Source: Litoribrevibacter albus
Lineage (GTDB): Bacteria > Pseudomonadota > Gammaproteobacteria > Pseudomonadales > Litoribrevibacteraceae
Direction of reading: 5' to 3'
NCBI RefSeq assembly: GCF_030159995.1
Contig: NZ_BSNM01000006.1
Span: 1 to 64,000, forward strand
Length of the DNA stretch: 64,000 nt
A program made the position numbers and the translations under genes. Each line of letters opens with the position of its first letter. The first letter of the stretch is position 1. Below, one piece after another: positions 29,243 through 38,075 of the stretch. The notes below the pieces were generated by a model that saw nothing but the letters and a program-made list of their open reading frames with translations, ran no database searches and was not told the origin of the DNA.

Positions 29243-30388
29243 ATGAACGGGATCGACTTTAATCACACCATTGATCGTACTCAATCGTCCAGTATGAAAT
29301 GGGAGAAGTATCGCGGAAAAGATGTGTTGCCGATGTGGGTCGCGGACAGTGATTTTCGGGTTGCCGATGAGATTATTGATGCCCTGAAAGCCCGGGCCGA
29401 TCACGGTATTTTTGGCTATACCCTGATACCTGATCAACTCATTGCCTTGATCATTGAACGCATGTCGACCATGTATAACTGGCAGGTCAAAAAAGAAGAT
29501 ATTGTCTTTATTCCCGGGTTGGTGTGTGGTTTGAATCTGGTGGCCAGGGCTTATGCCAAAGACGGAAAGAAAGTAGGCATTCCTAAACCGATCTATCCGC
29601 CGTTTGTGTCCTCGGTTTCTAATGCGGGAGCCGAAGCGTGTTTTTTACCTTTCACGAATCAGGACGGGCGTTGGATGATCGATTGGTCGGAGTTGGAAGC
29701 TAACGCGGCTGAAATTCATCTGTTGATGTTATGTAACCCTCAAAACCCGGGTGGAACGGTGTTCCGTCGTGAGGAGCTGAACCGTATTGCGGAACTGGCG
29801 GAGCAACACGATTGGATCGTGTGTTCCGATGAAATTCATTGTGATTTGTTGCTGGATGATCTGCCACACGTTCCGTTTGCTTCGGTCTCGGAGGCTGCCG
29901 CTCAACGCAGTTGTATCTTAATGGCGCCCAGTAAGACTTGGAATATTGCGGGCTTAGGCTGTTCATTTGCAGTTATCCAGAACCCTGCCTTGCGAATGCA
30001 GTTCAGACGACAGGCGCAGGGGATTGTGCCTGAAGTGAACTTAATGGCCATTGAGGCAGCGGTGGCCGCGTACGAACATGGTGAAGCGTGGCTCGCCGAA
30101 CAGATGAAGTATCTTCGGGATAATAGAGACTACATTGAACAACAAGTGGCAGACATCGACGGCTTGTCGATGCTGCACACAGAAGCGACCTTTTTGGCGT
30201 GGATTGATGCCTCGGCGTTAGGGCTTGAGAACCCGGCGGCCTATTTTGAGGAATTCGGTGTGGGAATGTCGCCGGGTCGTGACTTTGGCTGGGACCAGTT
30301 TATTCGTCTAAATTTTGGCTGTCAGCGTGCGCTGTTGGAAGAAGCCTTGGAACGTATCAAACGGGCGATAGCGCACTTGCCTAAATAA
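29243..30388 (+). CDS. PatB/MalY-family pyridoxal-phosphate aminotransferase or C-S lyase
   Basis: The 381-residue protein belongs to fold-type I PLP enzymes. Landmarks are KYRGKDVLPMWVADSDFRVA, the substrate region NPQNPGGTVFRREEL, IVCSDEIHCDLL and the PLP lysine in MAPSKTWNIAGLGCSF. Family members cleave cystathionine or cysteine conjugates (MalY, PatB). I chose ATG 29243 (MNGIDFNHTIDR), preceded by AGAGG, over the ATG at 29210. The next gene, a cation efflux protein, is 40 bases downstream and may be cotranscribed. Confidence 0.9.
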   Translation: MNGIDFNHTIDRTQSSSMKWEKYRGKDVLPMWVADSDFRVADEIIDALKARADHGIFGYTLIPDQLIALIIERMSTMYNWQVKKEDIVFIPGLVCGLNLVARAYAKDGKKVGIPKPIYPPFVSSVSNAGAEACFLPFTNQDGRWMIDWSELEANAAEIHLLMLCNPQNPGGTVFRREELNRIAELAEQHDWIVCSDEIHCDLLLDDLPHVPFASVSEAAAQRSCILMAPSKTWNIAGLGCSFAVIQNPALRMQFRRQAQGIVPEVNLMAIEAAVAAYEHGEAWLAEQMKYLRDNRDYIEQQVADIDGLSMLHTEATFLAWIDASALGLENPAAYFEEFGVGMSPGRDFGWDQFIRLNFGCQRALLEEALERIKRAIAHLPK

Positions 30389-30428
30389 TCATCTGAACTA
30401 AGAACCTAATTAATGAGAACGGCACACT

Positions 30429-31307
30429 ATGCATGATTATGCGCGATTAACTGTGTTGGCGGGCTGGGTTGCAACCGGCACGGCTCTGTTTCTGATTGCC
30501 ACCAAAGTTGTGGCGGTGATGATGACCGGTTCTTCCAGTGTGCTGGCGTCATTAACGGATTCCTTGTTGGATTTGGCGGCATCGGCGGCCAATTTATACG
30601 CGCTTAAGCTGGCGGTTCAGCCGGCGGATAAAGAACATCGGTTTGGTCATGGTAAGGCCGAAGGGCTGGCGGGCTTAGCCCAGGGGACCTTTATCTCTGG
30701 GTCATGTGTGTTATTGGTGTTGCATGCGATGGATCGAATCCTTGAGCCTCAGCCGGTGCGTCAACCGGAAATCGGAATTGTGGTGATGATCATATCGATG
30801 ATTGCGACCTTGGCATTGGTGAGCTTCCAGCATTATGTGGCGAAGGTGACCGGCAGCTTGGCGATTAAAGGCGATTCATTGCATTACAAAGGCGACCTGT
30901 TGATGAATCTGGCCATTTTGGTGGCGTTAGTCCTGGCATCCTACGGATTCAACGAAGTCGATGGCTGGTTTGCTTTATGTATTGCGGTTTATATTCTCTA
31001 CAGCGCCTGGTGTATTGGTAAGGAAGCGGTAAATGCCTTGATGGATACGGCTCTGGATGATGACAGTCATTACTTGATTAAAGACACGGTGATGAATCAT
31101 CCGAGAGTGCATGGCATGCACGAACTTAGAACCCGCCAGTCCGGGCCAACCAAATTCATTCAGTTTCATTTGGAATTGGACGACTTTATTCCGCTGTCCG
31201 AAGCCCATCAGGTGTCGGATGAAGTGGAAGCTTCGTTGAGAGACGCCTTTCCTGATGCCGATATCCTGATCCACCAAGACCCGCAAAGTGTGGTGCGAGG
31301 CAAGTAA
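30429..31307 (+). CDS. Cation diffusion facilitator (FieF/YiiP-like metal efflux)
   Basis: The 292-residue protein has the six-helix membrane domain and cytoplasmic C-terminal domain of CDF transporters, which export Zn(II), Fe(II) or Cd(II) in exchange for protons. The membrane metal site is DxxxD in SLTDSLLDLAAS and HxxxD in LHYKGDLLMN, as in YiiP/FieF. The cytoplasmic domain keeps HELRTRQSGPTKFIQFHLEL and ILIHQDP. Metal specificity is not certain from sequence. Confidence 0.92.
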   Translation: MHDYARLTVLAGWVATGTALFLIATKVVAVMMTGSSSVLASLTDSLLDLAASAANLYALKLAVQPADKEHRFGHGKAEGLAGLAQGTFISGSCVLLVLHAMDRILEPQPVRQPEIGIVVMIISMIATLALVSFQHYVAKVTGSLAIKGDSLHYKGDLLMNLAILVALVLASYGFNEVDGWFALCIAVYILYSAWCIGKEAVNALMDTALDDDSHYLIKDTVMNHPRVHGMHELRTRQSGPTKFIQFHLELDDFIPLSEAHQVSDEVEASLRDAFPDADILIHQDPQSVVRGK

Positions 31308-31325
31308 TACATAACCATTCTTAAA

Positions 31326-31347
31326 CGAGGCCAGTGAGTTGGCCTCG
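31326..31347. terminator. Hairpin between convergent CDF and mtnA genes, weak terminator
   Basis: CGAGGCCA (31326-31333), loop GTGAGT, TGGCCTCG (31340-31347) is a stable 8-bp stem. Only TTT follows on the minus strand and no T run on the plus strand, so its efficiency is doubtful. Confidence 0.5.
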
Positions 31348-31414
31348 ACGAGTACAGGTGGACGTTTTCAGACGTAACCGATCGAACGGTTAGTGGAGGT
31401 GTTTGGTGTCTGGA

Positions 31415-32488
31415 CTACCGCTGAAAATGGCGACGAATCTTTTCGGCGTCTGGTTGCTCAATGATCCCTTGCTCGGTGACGATGGCGTCAATTAACTCAG
31501 GAGGGGTTACATCAAATGAGGGATTCAGGGCAGAGATGCCTTCGGGTGCAATCTGAATGCCTTGGAGTTGAGTCACTTCTTCTTCCGCCCGTTGTTCGAT
31601 GGGAATGTCTTCACCGGAGTGGATGGTGAGATCGAAGGTTGAGCTTGGTGCGGCCACCATGACTTTGCAGTGATGATGACGAGCCAAAATCGCCAGGTTG
31701 TAAGTCCCTACTTTGTTGGCAACCGAGCCATCGGCGGCAATACGGTCTGCACCTACAATCACCCACTGCACTTCGTTATTCTTTAGCGTATGACCTGCCG
31801 CGCCTTCGGTAACGAGTCGGGTCGGAATGCCTGCCTGTTGAAGTTCCCAACTGGTCAATCGGGCGCCTTGTAACCAGGGACGCGTTTCTCCGGCAAAGAC
31901 TTGTGCAATTTTGTTCTGGCTGAAGGCGGTTCGGATGACGCCGAGCGCTGTGCCGTGACCACCGGTGGCTAAGGCACCTGCATTACAGTGGGTATAGACG
32001 GTACTTTGCGGCTCAATCAGAGATGCTCCGTGACGACCGATGCTGTGACAAAACTCAATGTCTTGCTGGTGGATTTTGATGGCTTCTGCCACTAAGGTCG
32101 GAATCACCTGAGCATTTGGCTGCGCGGCCAAAATGGTTTTCATTTGATTCAGTGCCCACATCAGGTTGATTGCCGTGGGACGGCTCTCTGCCAATTGCTC
32201 GATGTCCTGATTAATGGCCGTGGTGTCGCCTCGGCCAAGTGCCTGTTGATGTTCAATCGCTGACAAGGCAACGCCGTAGGCGGCGGTGATGCCAATGGCT
32301 GGGGCTCCTCGGACGACCATGTCATGAATGGCTTTGGCTACGTCGGGTGCGGTGTTAAATCTCAGCCACTCGGTTTGTGCGGGTAATTTACGTTGGTCGA
32401 GTAATTCCAGGGCGGATTGACTCCATCGAATCGGGCTGAATTCTTCCGGGATAAAGCTCGTCTGTTGTTCGTTCAATAAACTGGTCAT
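31415..32488 (-). CDS. mtnA: S-methyl-5-thioribose-1-phosphate isomerase
   Basis: MtnA (357 residues) converts 5-methylthioribose 1-phosphate to the ribulose form in methionine salvage. The family signatures are VRGAPAIGITAAYGVAL, HCNAGALATGGHGTALGVIR with the catalytic Cys, and VIVGADRIAADGSVANKVGT with the catalytic Asp. It lies downstream of the mtnP-like gene on the same strand with an 84-base gap that contains small ATTACTGTTACT-like repeats. No other salvage genes (mtnB, C, D) are in the window. Confidence 0.96.
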   Translation of the reverse strand: MTSLLNEQQTSFIPEEFSPIRWSQSALELLDQRKLPAQTEWLRFNTAPDVAKAIHDMVVRGAPAIGITAAYGVALSAIEHQQALGRGDTTAINQDIEQLAESRPTAINLMWALNQMKTILAAQPNAQVIPTLVAEAIKIHQQDIEFCHSIGRHGASLIEPQSTVYTHCNAGALATGGHGTALGVIRTAFSQNKIAQVFAGETRPWLQGARLTSWELQQAGIPTRLVTEGAAGHTLKNNEVQWVIVGADRIAADGSVANKVGTYNLAILARHHHCKVMVAAPSSTFDLTIHSGEDIPIEQRAEEEVTQLQGIQIAPEGISALNPSFDVTPPELIDAIVTEQGIIEQPDAEKIRRHFQR

Positions 32489-32572
32489 CGGGTGTGTCGG
32501 TTCTTTTACGGGTTGTATTGGTGATGTTTACGGCGATGTTTACCGGGTAACTATTACTGTTACTATTAACTG

Positions 32573-33385
32573 TTACTGGGCCTGAGCGCCTTCACGTTCC
32601 TGGGCGGCTTCGCTATCTTGTGTCGCGATGGCTTCCAGAGTTGCATCCAGTAATTCCGTCACTTGGTTGATGCCTTTGTTGATGACGGCTCGAATGTCAT
32701 CCATAGTGATTTCGACCTCGCTTTTTCCGGCGGCTGGGTTGACCGACAGACAAATGCTGGCGTAACGGATATCGAGTTCTCGCGCTAATGCGGCTTCGGG
32801 CATGGCGGTCATACCGACAATGTCACAACCGTCACGTTCGTATTTAGTAATTTCAGCGGCAGTTTCTAATCTCGGGCCTTGGGTTACGGCATAGGTGCCG
32901 CCATCGGTCATCGGCAGGTTTAAGTGGTGGCCTTGATCTAACAGCAACTCTCTCAGACTCTCGGTAAAGGGCTGCGAGAAATCGATGTGCTGAATCGACA
33001 GCAGGTCATTACTGTTGTCTTGCTGAGAGAAGGTGTGTTCCCGTCCCCAGGTGTAATCAATGAGTTGATCGGGAATGCACAGTTGTCCGGTTGGCGCATT
33101 TTCAGTGATACCGCCAACGGCGTTCACCGCAAAAATATCGGTCACCCCTAGTTGGTGCAGTGCATGGATGTTAGCCCGATAATTAATCTGATGCGGAGGT
33201 AAACTGTGTGGCTGGCCGTGTCGTGCCAGGAAATAGAAGGTCGTGTCTTTGTGGGCCATTTTCTGGATCTGCCCAGAAGGTGTGCCATAGGGTGTGGATA
33301 ACTCGATGGTTTCCACTGCGTTGGCATTTGGAAATTGATTTAGCCCGGTTCCACCGATGACGGCTACTACACGCACAGTCTGCAC
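32573..33385 (-). CDS. mtnP: Methylthioinosine/methylthioadenosine phosphorylase, probably MTIP type
   Basis: The 270-residue enzyme is a purine nucleoside phosphorylase of the MTAP family. It has AVIGGTGLNQFPN, FLARHGQPHSLPPHQINYRA, FAVNAVGGI and GMTAMPEAALARELDIRYAS. The segment where adenine-specific MTAPs carry the Asp-Tyr-Asp adenine pocket reads LSVNPAAGKSE. An Asn here favours 6-oxopurines, as in Pseudomonas aeruginosa methylthioinosine phosphorylase. The specificity call is inference. It is the first gene of an mtnP-mtnA pair. Confidence 0.88.
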   Translation of the reverse strand: MQTVRVVAVIGGTGLNQFPNANAVETIELSTPYGTPSGQIQKMAHKDTTFYFLARHGQPHSLPPHQINYRANIHALHQLGVTDIFAVNAVGGITENAPTGQLCIPDQLIDYTWGREHTFSQQDNSNDLLSIQHIDFSQPFTESLRELLLDQGHHLNLPMTDGGTYAVTQGPRLETAAEITKYERDGCDIVGMTAMPEAALARELDIRYASICLSVNPAAGKSEVEITMDDIRAVINKGINQVTELLDATLEAIATQDSEAAQEREGAQAQ

Positions 33386-33395
33386 CTCATTGCTT

Positions 33396-33460
33396 GTTAA
33401 TAAACGTTAGTTGATAAGCGTTTGTTGATAAGCGCTTGTTGATAAAACGTTGGTCGATAC
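33396..33460. repeat. Tandem repeat, 14-15 bp unit, about 4.5 copies
   Basis: Units starting at 33396, 33410, 33424, 33438 and 33453 follow the pattern GTTGATAAGCGTTT with few changes. They lie about ten bases upstream of mtnP, where its leader or promoter should be. There are no spacers between copies, so this is not a CRISPR array. Confidence 0.85.
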
Positions 33461-33634
33461 ATATTTGATTGAAAGGGCTCAGTATATCTGAAGCCTGGAT
33501 ACTTGGTCGTGTTCTAACGCAATTCTTTTTGATGCAAAACTTGGCTTTATGGCAGCGCTGCTATACTTGATGAATCTCTCCATCTCTTGTTTACAACATG
33601 CTGAAATCGATCTGGTCTGCGATAAGGAAATACA

Positions 33635-35566
33635 ATGACATCGAACGTGTTAGCCGTCGAAGGCAGTAAGACACAACGGGCTGTGTTGGAACGCTTGTTT
33701 AGTATGGCGGGGATGAGCGCAAAACTGTTGGATTCGACGGAATCTCTTCAGCAGGTTTTGGAAAAAACACATTTTGATTTCATTTGTCTGGGAATGCATA
33801 TTCCCGGTTCAATGAACGGCCTGGAAACATGCCGATTTATTCGGGACTTGCCGGGTTATCAATACACTCCGATTGTTCTTCTGACCACATCCGATGCGAA
33901 TACCACCCAGAGTGAAGCCTTTGGGGCTGGCGTCACAGATATTTTTAATCGAAATGAAATGGCGGAACTGGCCGCGTATCTGACTCGTCATATTGAACGT
34001 CATCGTCAGATTGAAGGTCGGGTTTTGTATATTGAAGATTCGGTCAGTCAGCAATTATCGATGATGAGTTTTCTTGAAGAAACCGGCTTACAGGTAGATG
34101 CGTTTGAAAGTGGTGAAGCCGCATGGCGAGCCTTTGAGATCAATCATTATGATTTGGTCTTGACCGATATCGTGTTACCGGGAGAAATATCCGGATTGCA
34201 GTTAGTCCATAAGATACGTCGCCTTGGTGGTGAGAAAGGTGACGTTCCGATCATTGCGATTACCGGCTATGACGATTCCGTGCGCCGGATTGAGCTGTTG
34301 CAGCGCGGCGTAAACGATTATGTGTCTAAACCTGTGTTACCTCATGAAGTGATCGTTCGTGTGCGGACGCTGATCAATAACTGTCAGTTGATTACTCAAT
34401 TGAAGCAACAGAATGAGACGGTTGAGCAGCAAGGGAAAAACCAGTTGGCATTCTTAGCCAGCATCAGTCATGACGTTCGCACGCCATTAAATGGCATTTT
34501 GGGAATTCTGGATCTAATTCGCTCGGACGATCTTAATAGCCAACACCAGAAGCTATTAGACGTTGCTATGCAGTCGGGAGAGCATCTGGTGTCCATTATT
34601 GATGATGTGCTTGATCTTTCGCGTGCCGAGATGGATGAGTTTGTCATCGAACAGCAGCCCTTGCAGATTAAAAACATTGCCAGGAATGTAATGCAGAATC
34701 TGAAGCCAGAAGCGGACCGAAGAAGTCTGGGGTTTACCGTTCAATACTCCAACACCATGCCTGATCTACTGCGGGGGGATCCTAAACGTCTGTATCAGGT
34801 ATTGATGAACCTCATTGGTAATGCGCTTAAATTCACTGATAAAGGGCGTGTGGATGTGGATTTAGATTTCATCCCGCCAACGCTAGATCAACCACTGGGG
34901 GTGTTAAAAGGCTCGGTGCAGGATACCGGTCGGGGCATCCCTCAGGTTCAGTGTGAAAATATCTTCAATAAGTTTCAGCAAGTGGATGCGGTGGCTAGAA
35001 GTAAAGGCGGCAGCGGTCTGGGCCTGGCCATTGTCCGAACCATTGTTGAGGCTTGGGGGGGCACGGTTGGTGTTGATTCGAGATTAGGAGAAGGCACCCG
35101 ATTCTGGTTTACGCTTCCGATGGAGCTGATGGAAGTAAAAGACCATCAGGATTTAACGGGACATCATGAAACGCCCTTGTTCCAAGGTGATGAACTGAAG
35201 GTGCTGGTGGTTGAAGACAACGATATCAATCGGCTGGTGACCGGAAATATGCTGGATCGTTTATCGGTTTCTTATACCATCGCAGAAAACGGCCAGGTTG
35301 CGTTGGATATGTTGGATCAGCAAGACTTTAATTTGATTCTGATGGATTGCCAAATGCCGGTGATGGATGGCTATGAAGCCTCTGCCTCTATTCGACACTC
35401 CCAGAAACCGTATGAAAACATTTATATCATTGCGCTGACTGCGTCTGCGATGATGGAAGAAGAGCGTAAATGTTATCGGGTGGGCATGAACGACTTTCTC
35501 GCCAAGCCGGTGTTGTTTGATAACTTAGTGAAAGCGATGAATAAGGCCTACCAGAGTTTATCCTAA
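33635..35566 (+). CDS. Hybrid histidine kinase: REC-REC-HisKA-HATPase-REC
   Basis: The 643-residue cytoplasmic protein has no membrane helices. REC1 (1-125) has lost its phosphorylation site: the acidic pair is E9-G10 and the Asp position is G53 (FICLGMHIPG). REC2 (129-245) is complete with IEDSVSQQ, D178 in LVLTDIVLPG and K in YVSKPV. The kinase has its H-box LASISHDVRTPLNG (His279), N-box MNLIGNALKFTD, and G-boxes DTGRGIP and GGSGLGLAIV. REC3 (about 525-640) is complete with VVEDNDINR and LMDCQMPVMDGYEAS. Input must come from protein partners or REC1. No neighbouring gene is an obvious partner. Confidence 0.93.
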   Translation: MTSNVLAVEGSKTQRAVLERLFSMAGMSAKLLDSTESLQQVLEKTHFDFICLGMHIPGSMNGLETCRFIRDLPGYQYTPIVLLTTSDANTTQSEAFGAGVTDIFNRNEMAELAAYLTRHIERHRQIEGRVLYIEDSVSQQLSMMSFLEETGLQVDAFESGEAAWRAFEINHYDLVLTDIVLPGEISGLQLVHKIRRLGGEKGDVPIIAITGYDDSVRRIELLQRGVNDYVSKPVLPHEVIVRVRTLINNCQLITQLKQQNETVEQQGKNQLAFLASISHDVRTPLNGILGILDLIRSDDLNSQHQKLLDVAMQSGEHLVSIIDDVLDLSRAEMDEFVIEQQPLQIKNIARNVMQNLKPEADRRSLGFTVQYSNTMPDLLRGDPKRLYQVLMNLIGNALKFTDKGRVDVDLDFIPPTLDQPLGVLKGSVQDTGRGIPQVQCENIFNKFQQVDAVARSKGGSGLGLAIVRTIVEAWGGTVGVDSRLGEGTRFWFTLPMELMEVKDHQDLTGHHETPLFQGDELKVLVVEDNDINRLVTGNMLDRLSVSYTIAENGQVALDMLDQQDFNLILMDCQMPVMDGYEASASIRHSQKPYENIYIIALTASAMMEEERKCYRVGMNDFLAKPVLFDNLVKAMNKAYQSLS

Positions 35567-35658
35567 TGTTTGGGGTCTGGTAGGCGAGCAATGAGCTAAC
35601 TGTTGTATGTTATGGCCTGTTCGAAGGACTGAATCGTTCAATAAGCGGTTATGTTCAA

Positions 35659-36741
35659 TTAATGTGCCCTGACTTGAACTGAATCGATAGTGTCTGCGGT
35701 GGTATTTTTCTCTGCACTCGCCTTCTCAGGTTTAGCCGGGACTGTAGAAATTGCAGCGTTTTTAGGCATTTCAGGGCGATCAGTGTCGGGAAGTTTCTCT
35801 TTCAATAACACAACCTGACGTTCTAAATGATGGATGTGTTTGATCAGTTGTTTCACCACGCTTTCCACATCTTCTTTCGAGGCCAGAAGTGAGGTGGCGC
35901 TGTCGATATCCTGTCGGGTGATCTGTCCTCTGCTGACATCATGAACGTCCTCGCGCGTTGCCAATTGAGCCATAAGGATTTCAATGCGCGCATGATGTGT
36001 TTCCATCTGATTTTCCAGAACTTTCTGAACCGCTTTAATGGATTGCTCTTTGGCTAACGGCACCAGGTCGTCTTTGGTTGTCAGAGTGTCGACTTTCTCA
36101 GTCAGAATCGGAATGTGCGCCAATAACTCAAGATCGGCTTTGGTGGCCAAAGCCGCTAGTTCTTCGGATGTGGCCAGCGAGGTGAGATCTTCATGGGTGG
36201 CTAGTTTGTGTAGATCTTCCTGTTTTGCCAAGGCTTTCAGTTCAACCGATCGGGCCAATGGGGCCAGATCAAACTTGTCTGCCTTTTGGGATAACTCATT
36301 GAATTGTTTCTTGAGTTGGAAATCCATATGGTCGCTGGATACCGCGATTTGACTCGATAATGCGTTCAAATGAGCCAGTTTAGCGTTGTCCTTAACGTCT
36401 TTGTGGGTCGCCACGCCAGAGATCGACAGTAACCGGTCGCGGCTGAGATCGGCAGCTTTTTCTACAGAGTGCTGAGCCTGTTTCAGCACGGATTTACCGG
36501 AGTCCAGTTGTTGTTCCAGTTTCGACTGGGTTTCTTCGATGATTTGATTGGTGGATGAACGTAATTGCTGATCAACGATGGCACCACGCTCGATCAAATC
36601 GGCAGAGGTTTTTTGGGTGGACTCAATCAGTTGTTGGCTTTTCTGTTTACGTCGGTCATTGATTAATAACGCGACGCCGATGGCGGTGGTGGCCAGTTTG
36701 ACGAGTGTAGACGAGGGTTTGTCTTGAGACGTAGCGGTCAT
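35659..36741 (-). CDS. Membrane-anchored coiled-coil protein with 9-residue repeats
   Basis: I do not recognise this 360-residue protein. Near the N terminus is one short hydrophobic segment (LVKLATTAIGVALLI). The rest is helical and charged. Residues ~162-215 (36258-36097) contain six 9-residue units: LARSVELKA, LAKQEDLHK, LATHEDLTS, LATSEELAA, LATKADLEL, LAHIPILTE. Similar ATKEDL-type units recur later (TREDVHDV, ASKEDVES). The tail is low complexity. I chose ATG 36741, preceded by GAGGAG at seven bases, over the GTG at 36756 that overlaps this site. A scaffold or envelope-linked function is guesswork. Confidence 0.7.
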   Translation of the reverse strand: MTATSQDKPSSTLVKLATTAIGVALLINDRRKQKSQQLIESTQKTSADLIERGAIVDQQLRSSTNQIIEETQSKLEQQLDSGKSVLKQAQHSVEKAADLSRDRLLSISGVATHKDVKDNAKLAHLNALSSQIAVSSDHMDFQLKKQFNELSQKADKFDLAPLARSVELKALAKQEDLHKLATHEDLTSLATSEELAALATKADLELLAHIPILTEKVDTLTTKDDLVPLAKEQSIKAVQKVLENQMETHHARIEILMAQLATREDVHDVSRGQITRQDIDSATSLLASKEDVESVVKQLIKHIHHLERQVVLLKEKLPDTDRPEMPKNAAISTVPAKPEKASAEKNTTADTIDSVQVRAH

Positions 36742-36976
36742 GGTATTGCTCCTCACATTAACAATGCTGGGTATTTCGCTGAAGGCGAACTGGCAATACC
36801 CTGTGGTTTCAGTGCTATCTCACTACTACAATACAGCGCTTCCTACAGAGAGATTTGATTCAGTATCGATTCACTTTAATGCAAGCCATTAGAGTATGCA
36901 TTCAAGAAATCTGTATCTCTGTGGATTTTATGGTACTTTAACTGGGATTTTGGATGGCCTACATACGGATACCTAC

Positions 36977-37441
36977 ATGAACAAGCCAATGATTCTGGGG
37001 GCTTTGCTTGCCTCTGCATTATTTTCTAATGTCCATGCTGCTGAGACTAAAGGTCTGGATGAGCAGATGTTGAAATGTTTTGAAATGACCGACGAACAAC
37101 AGCGCATCGTTTGTTATGACGATATTTCTCGTTCGATTGCCAAAGCAAACCCTGAGAAACAAGAGTTGATCAAGAAACGTGCGGTGGCTGACTTTGGCCT
37201 GACTCATCAGGAACAAGCGAATGATGAGATGGTGATGCAAGCTGTCCGTGTTGATCGTGAGCCTGGTGGTTTGTGGTCTATTACGATGGAGAATGGTCAG
37301 GTGTGGAAGCAGACGAAAGAAGAGCGTTTCAGTTTCCAATCGGATCAACCGCAAGTGCGTATCTTCAAATTATTACTGGGCTCTTACGCATTGACGGAAG
37401 AGGGTCGCAGTAAGAAGATTCGGGTAAAACGCGTTAAGTAG
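36977..37441 (+). CDS. Secreted hypothetical protein of the CXX...RxxCYD family
   Basis: The 154-residue product starts with a signal peptide (MNKPMILGALLASALFSNVH, cleaved after ALFSNVHA). The mature part has two Cys in MLKCFEMTDEQQRIVCYDDI, spaced like those in VasI-type N-terminal motifs, and a C-terminal beta domain MENGQVWKQTKEERF ... LLGSYAL ... KIRVKRVK. I know this arrangement from uncharacterised periplasmic proteins of gammaproteobacteria but not a function. ATG 36977 is chosen because it puts the signal peptide at the N terminus. An ATG at 36896 would add 27 residues. Confidence 0.72.
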   Translation: MNKPMILGALLASALFSNVHAAETKGLDEQMLKCFEMTDEQQRIVCYDDISRSIAKANPEKQELIKKRAVADFGLTHQEQANDEMVMQAVRVDREPGGLWSITMENGQVWKQTKEERFSFQSDQPQVRIFKLLLGSYALTEEGRSKKIRVKRVK

Positions 37442-37454
37442 TTAATTCGTAGTT

Positions 37455-37480
37455 AAAAGGCCGTGAAAACGGCCTTTTTT
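37455..37480 (+). terminator. Terminator after the secreted protein gene
   Basis: AAAAGGCCGT (37455-37464), loop GAAA, ACGGCC (37469-37474) and six T form a typical intrinsic terminator. Confidence 0.92.
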
Positions 37481-37656
37481 GTACTCTGTATTTTTGGGTG
37501 TGACAATAAATCAGTCCGGAAATTACAATGACGGGTCTGTTAGTTACACGTCATCCTTGAAAAACAGCAGGTTAATGACTTTACTTGGATAGAGGGTAAG
37601 CCAGCGTTAGGCGACCTTCTTTCATATTAAATTCACGAGACAACGAAGTAGGGAAC

Positions 37657-38025
37657 ATGTCGACACCTGTACTGATATGTGATGATTCTAGTTTTGCTCG
37701 TAAGCAGATGGCGAGAGCATTGCCCAGCCAATGGGATATCGAGCTTTCTTTTGCAGGTAACGGTCAAGAAGCACTAGATGCAATTAAAGAAGGTAAGGCC
37801 GATGTTTTGTTTTTGGATCTTACCATGCCGGTCTTAGATGGTTATGGCGTACTGGAAGCAATTCGTGAGCAGGATTTACCAACCATGGTGATCGTGGTGT
37901 CTGGAGATATCCAACCGGAAGCCAGGGACAGAGTGAAGCAACTTGGCGCGTTGGAATTTATTAAAAAGCCGATCACGACGGACAAAATCAACGAAATATT
38001 AACCGCATATGGAATCATTGCTTAA
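37657..38025 (+). CDS. Single-domain response regulator
   Basis: The 122-residue protein is a stand-alone receiver domain. It has the acidic pair D9-D10 (LICDDSSFARKQ), the phosphorylation Asp54 in LFLDLTMPVLDG, Thr/Ser in VVVSGD and Lys in FIKKPIT. It is complete and has no output domain. The next gene, 50 bases on, is a CheC-like phosphatase, followed by a PAS-GGDEF enzyme. A signalling module is likely. Confidence 0.95.
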   Translation: MSTPVLICDDSSFARKQMARALPSQWDIELSFAGNGQEALDAIKEGKADVLFLDLTMPVLDGYGVLEAIREQDLPTMVIVVSGDIQPEARDRVKQLGALEFIKKPITTDKINEILTAYGIIA

Positions 38026-38075
38026 CTATCGGGCGTAACTAGCCTGATCTGCGGAAGTATTTCAAAGAGGTATAT

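Noticed and set aside
33396-33460. CRISPR array (also at 58903 and 62334)
   Set aside because: The units are contiguous, without unique spacers, and there are no cas genes.
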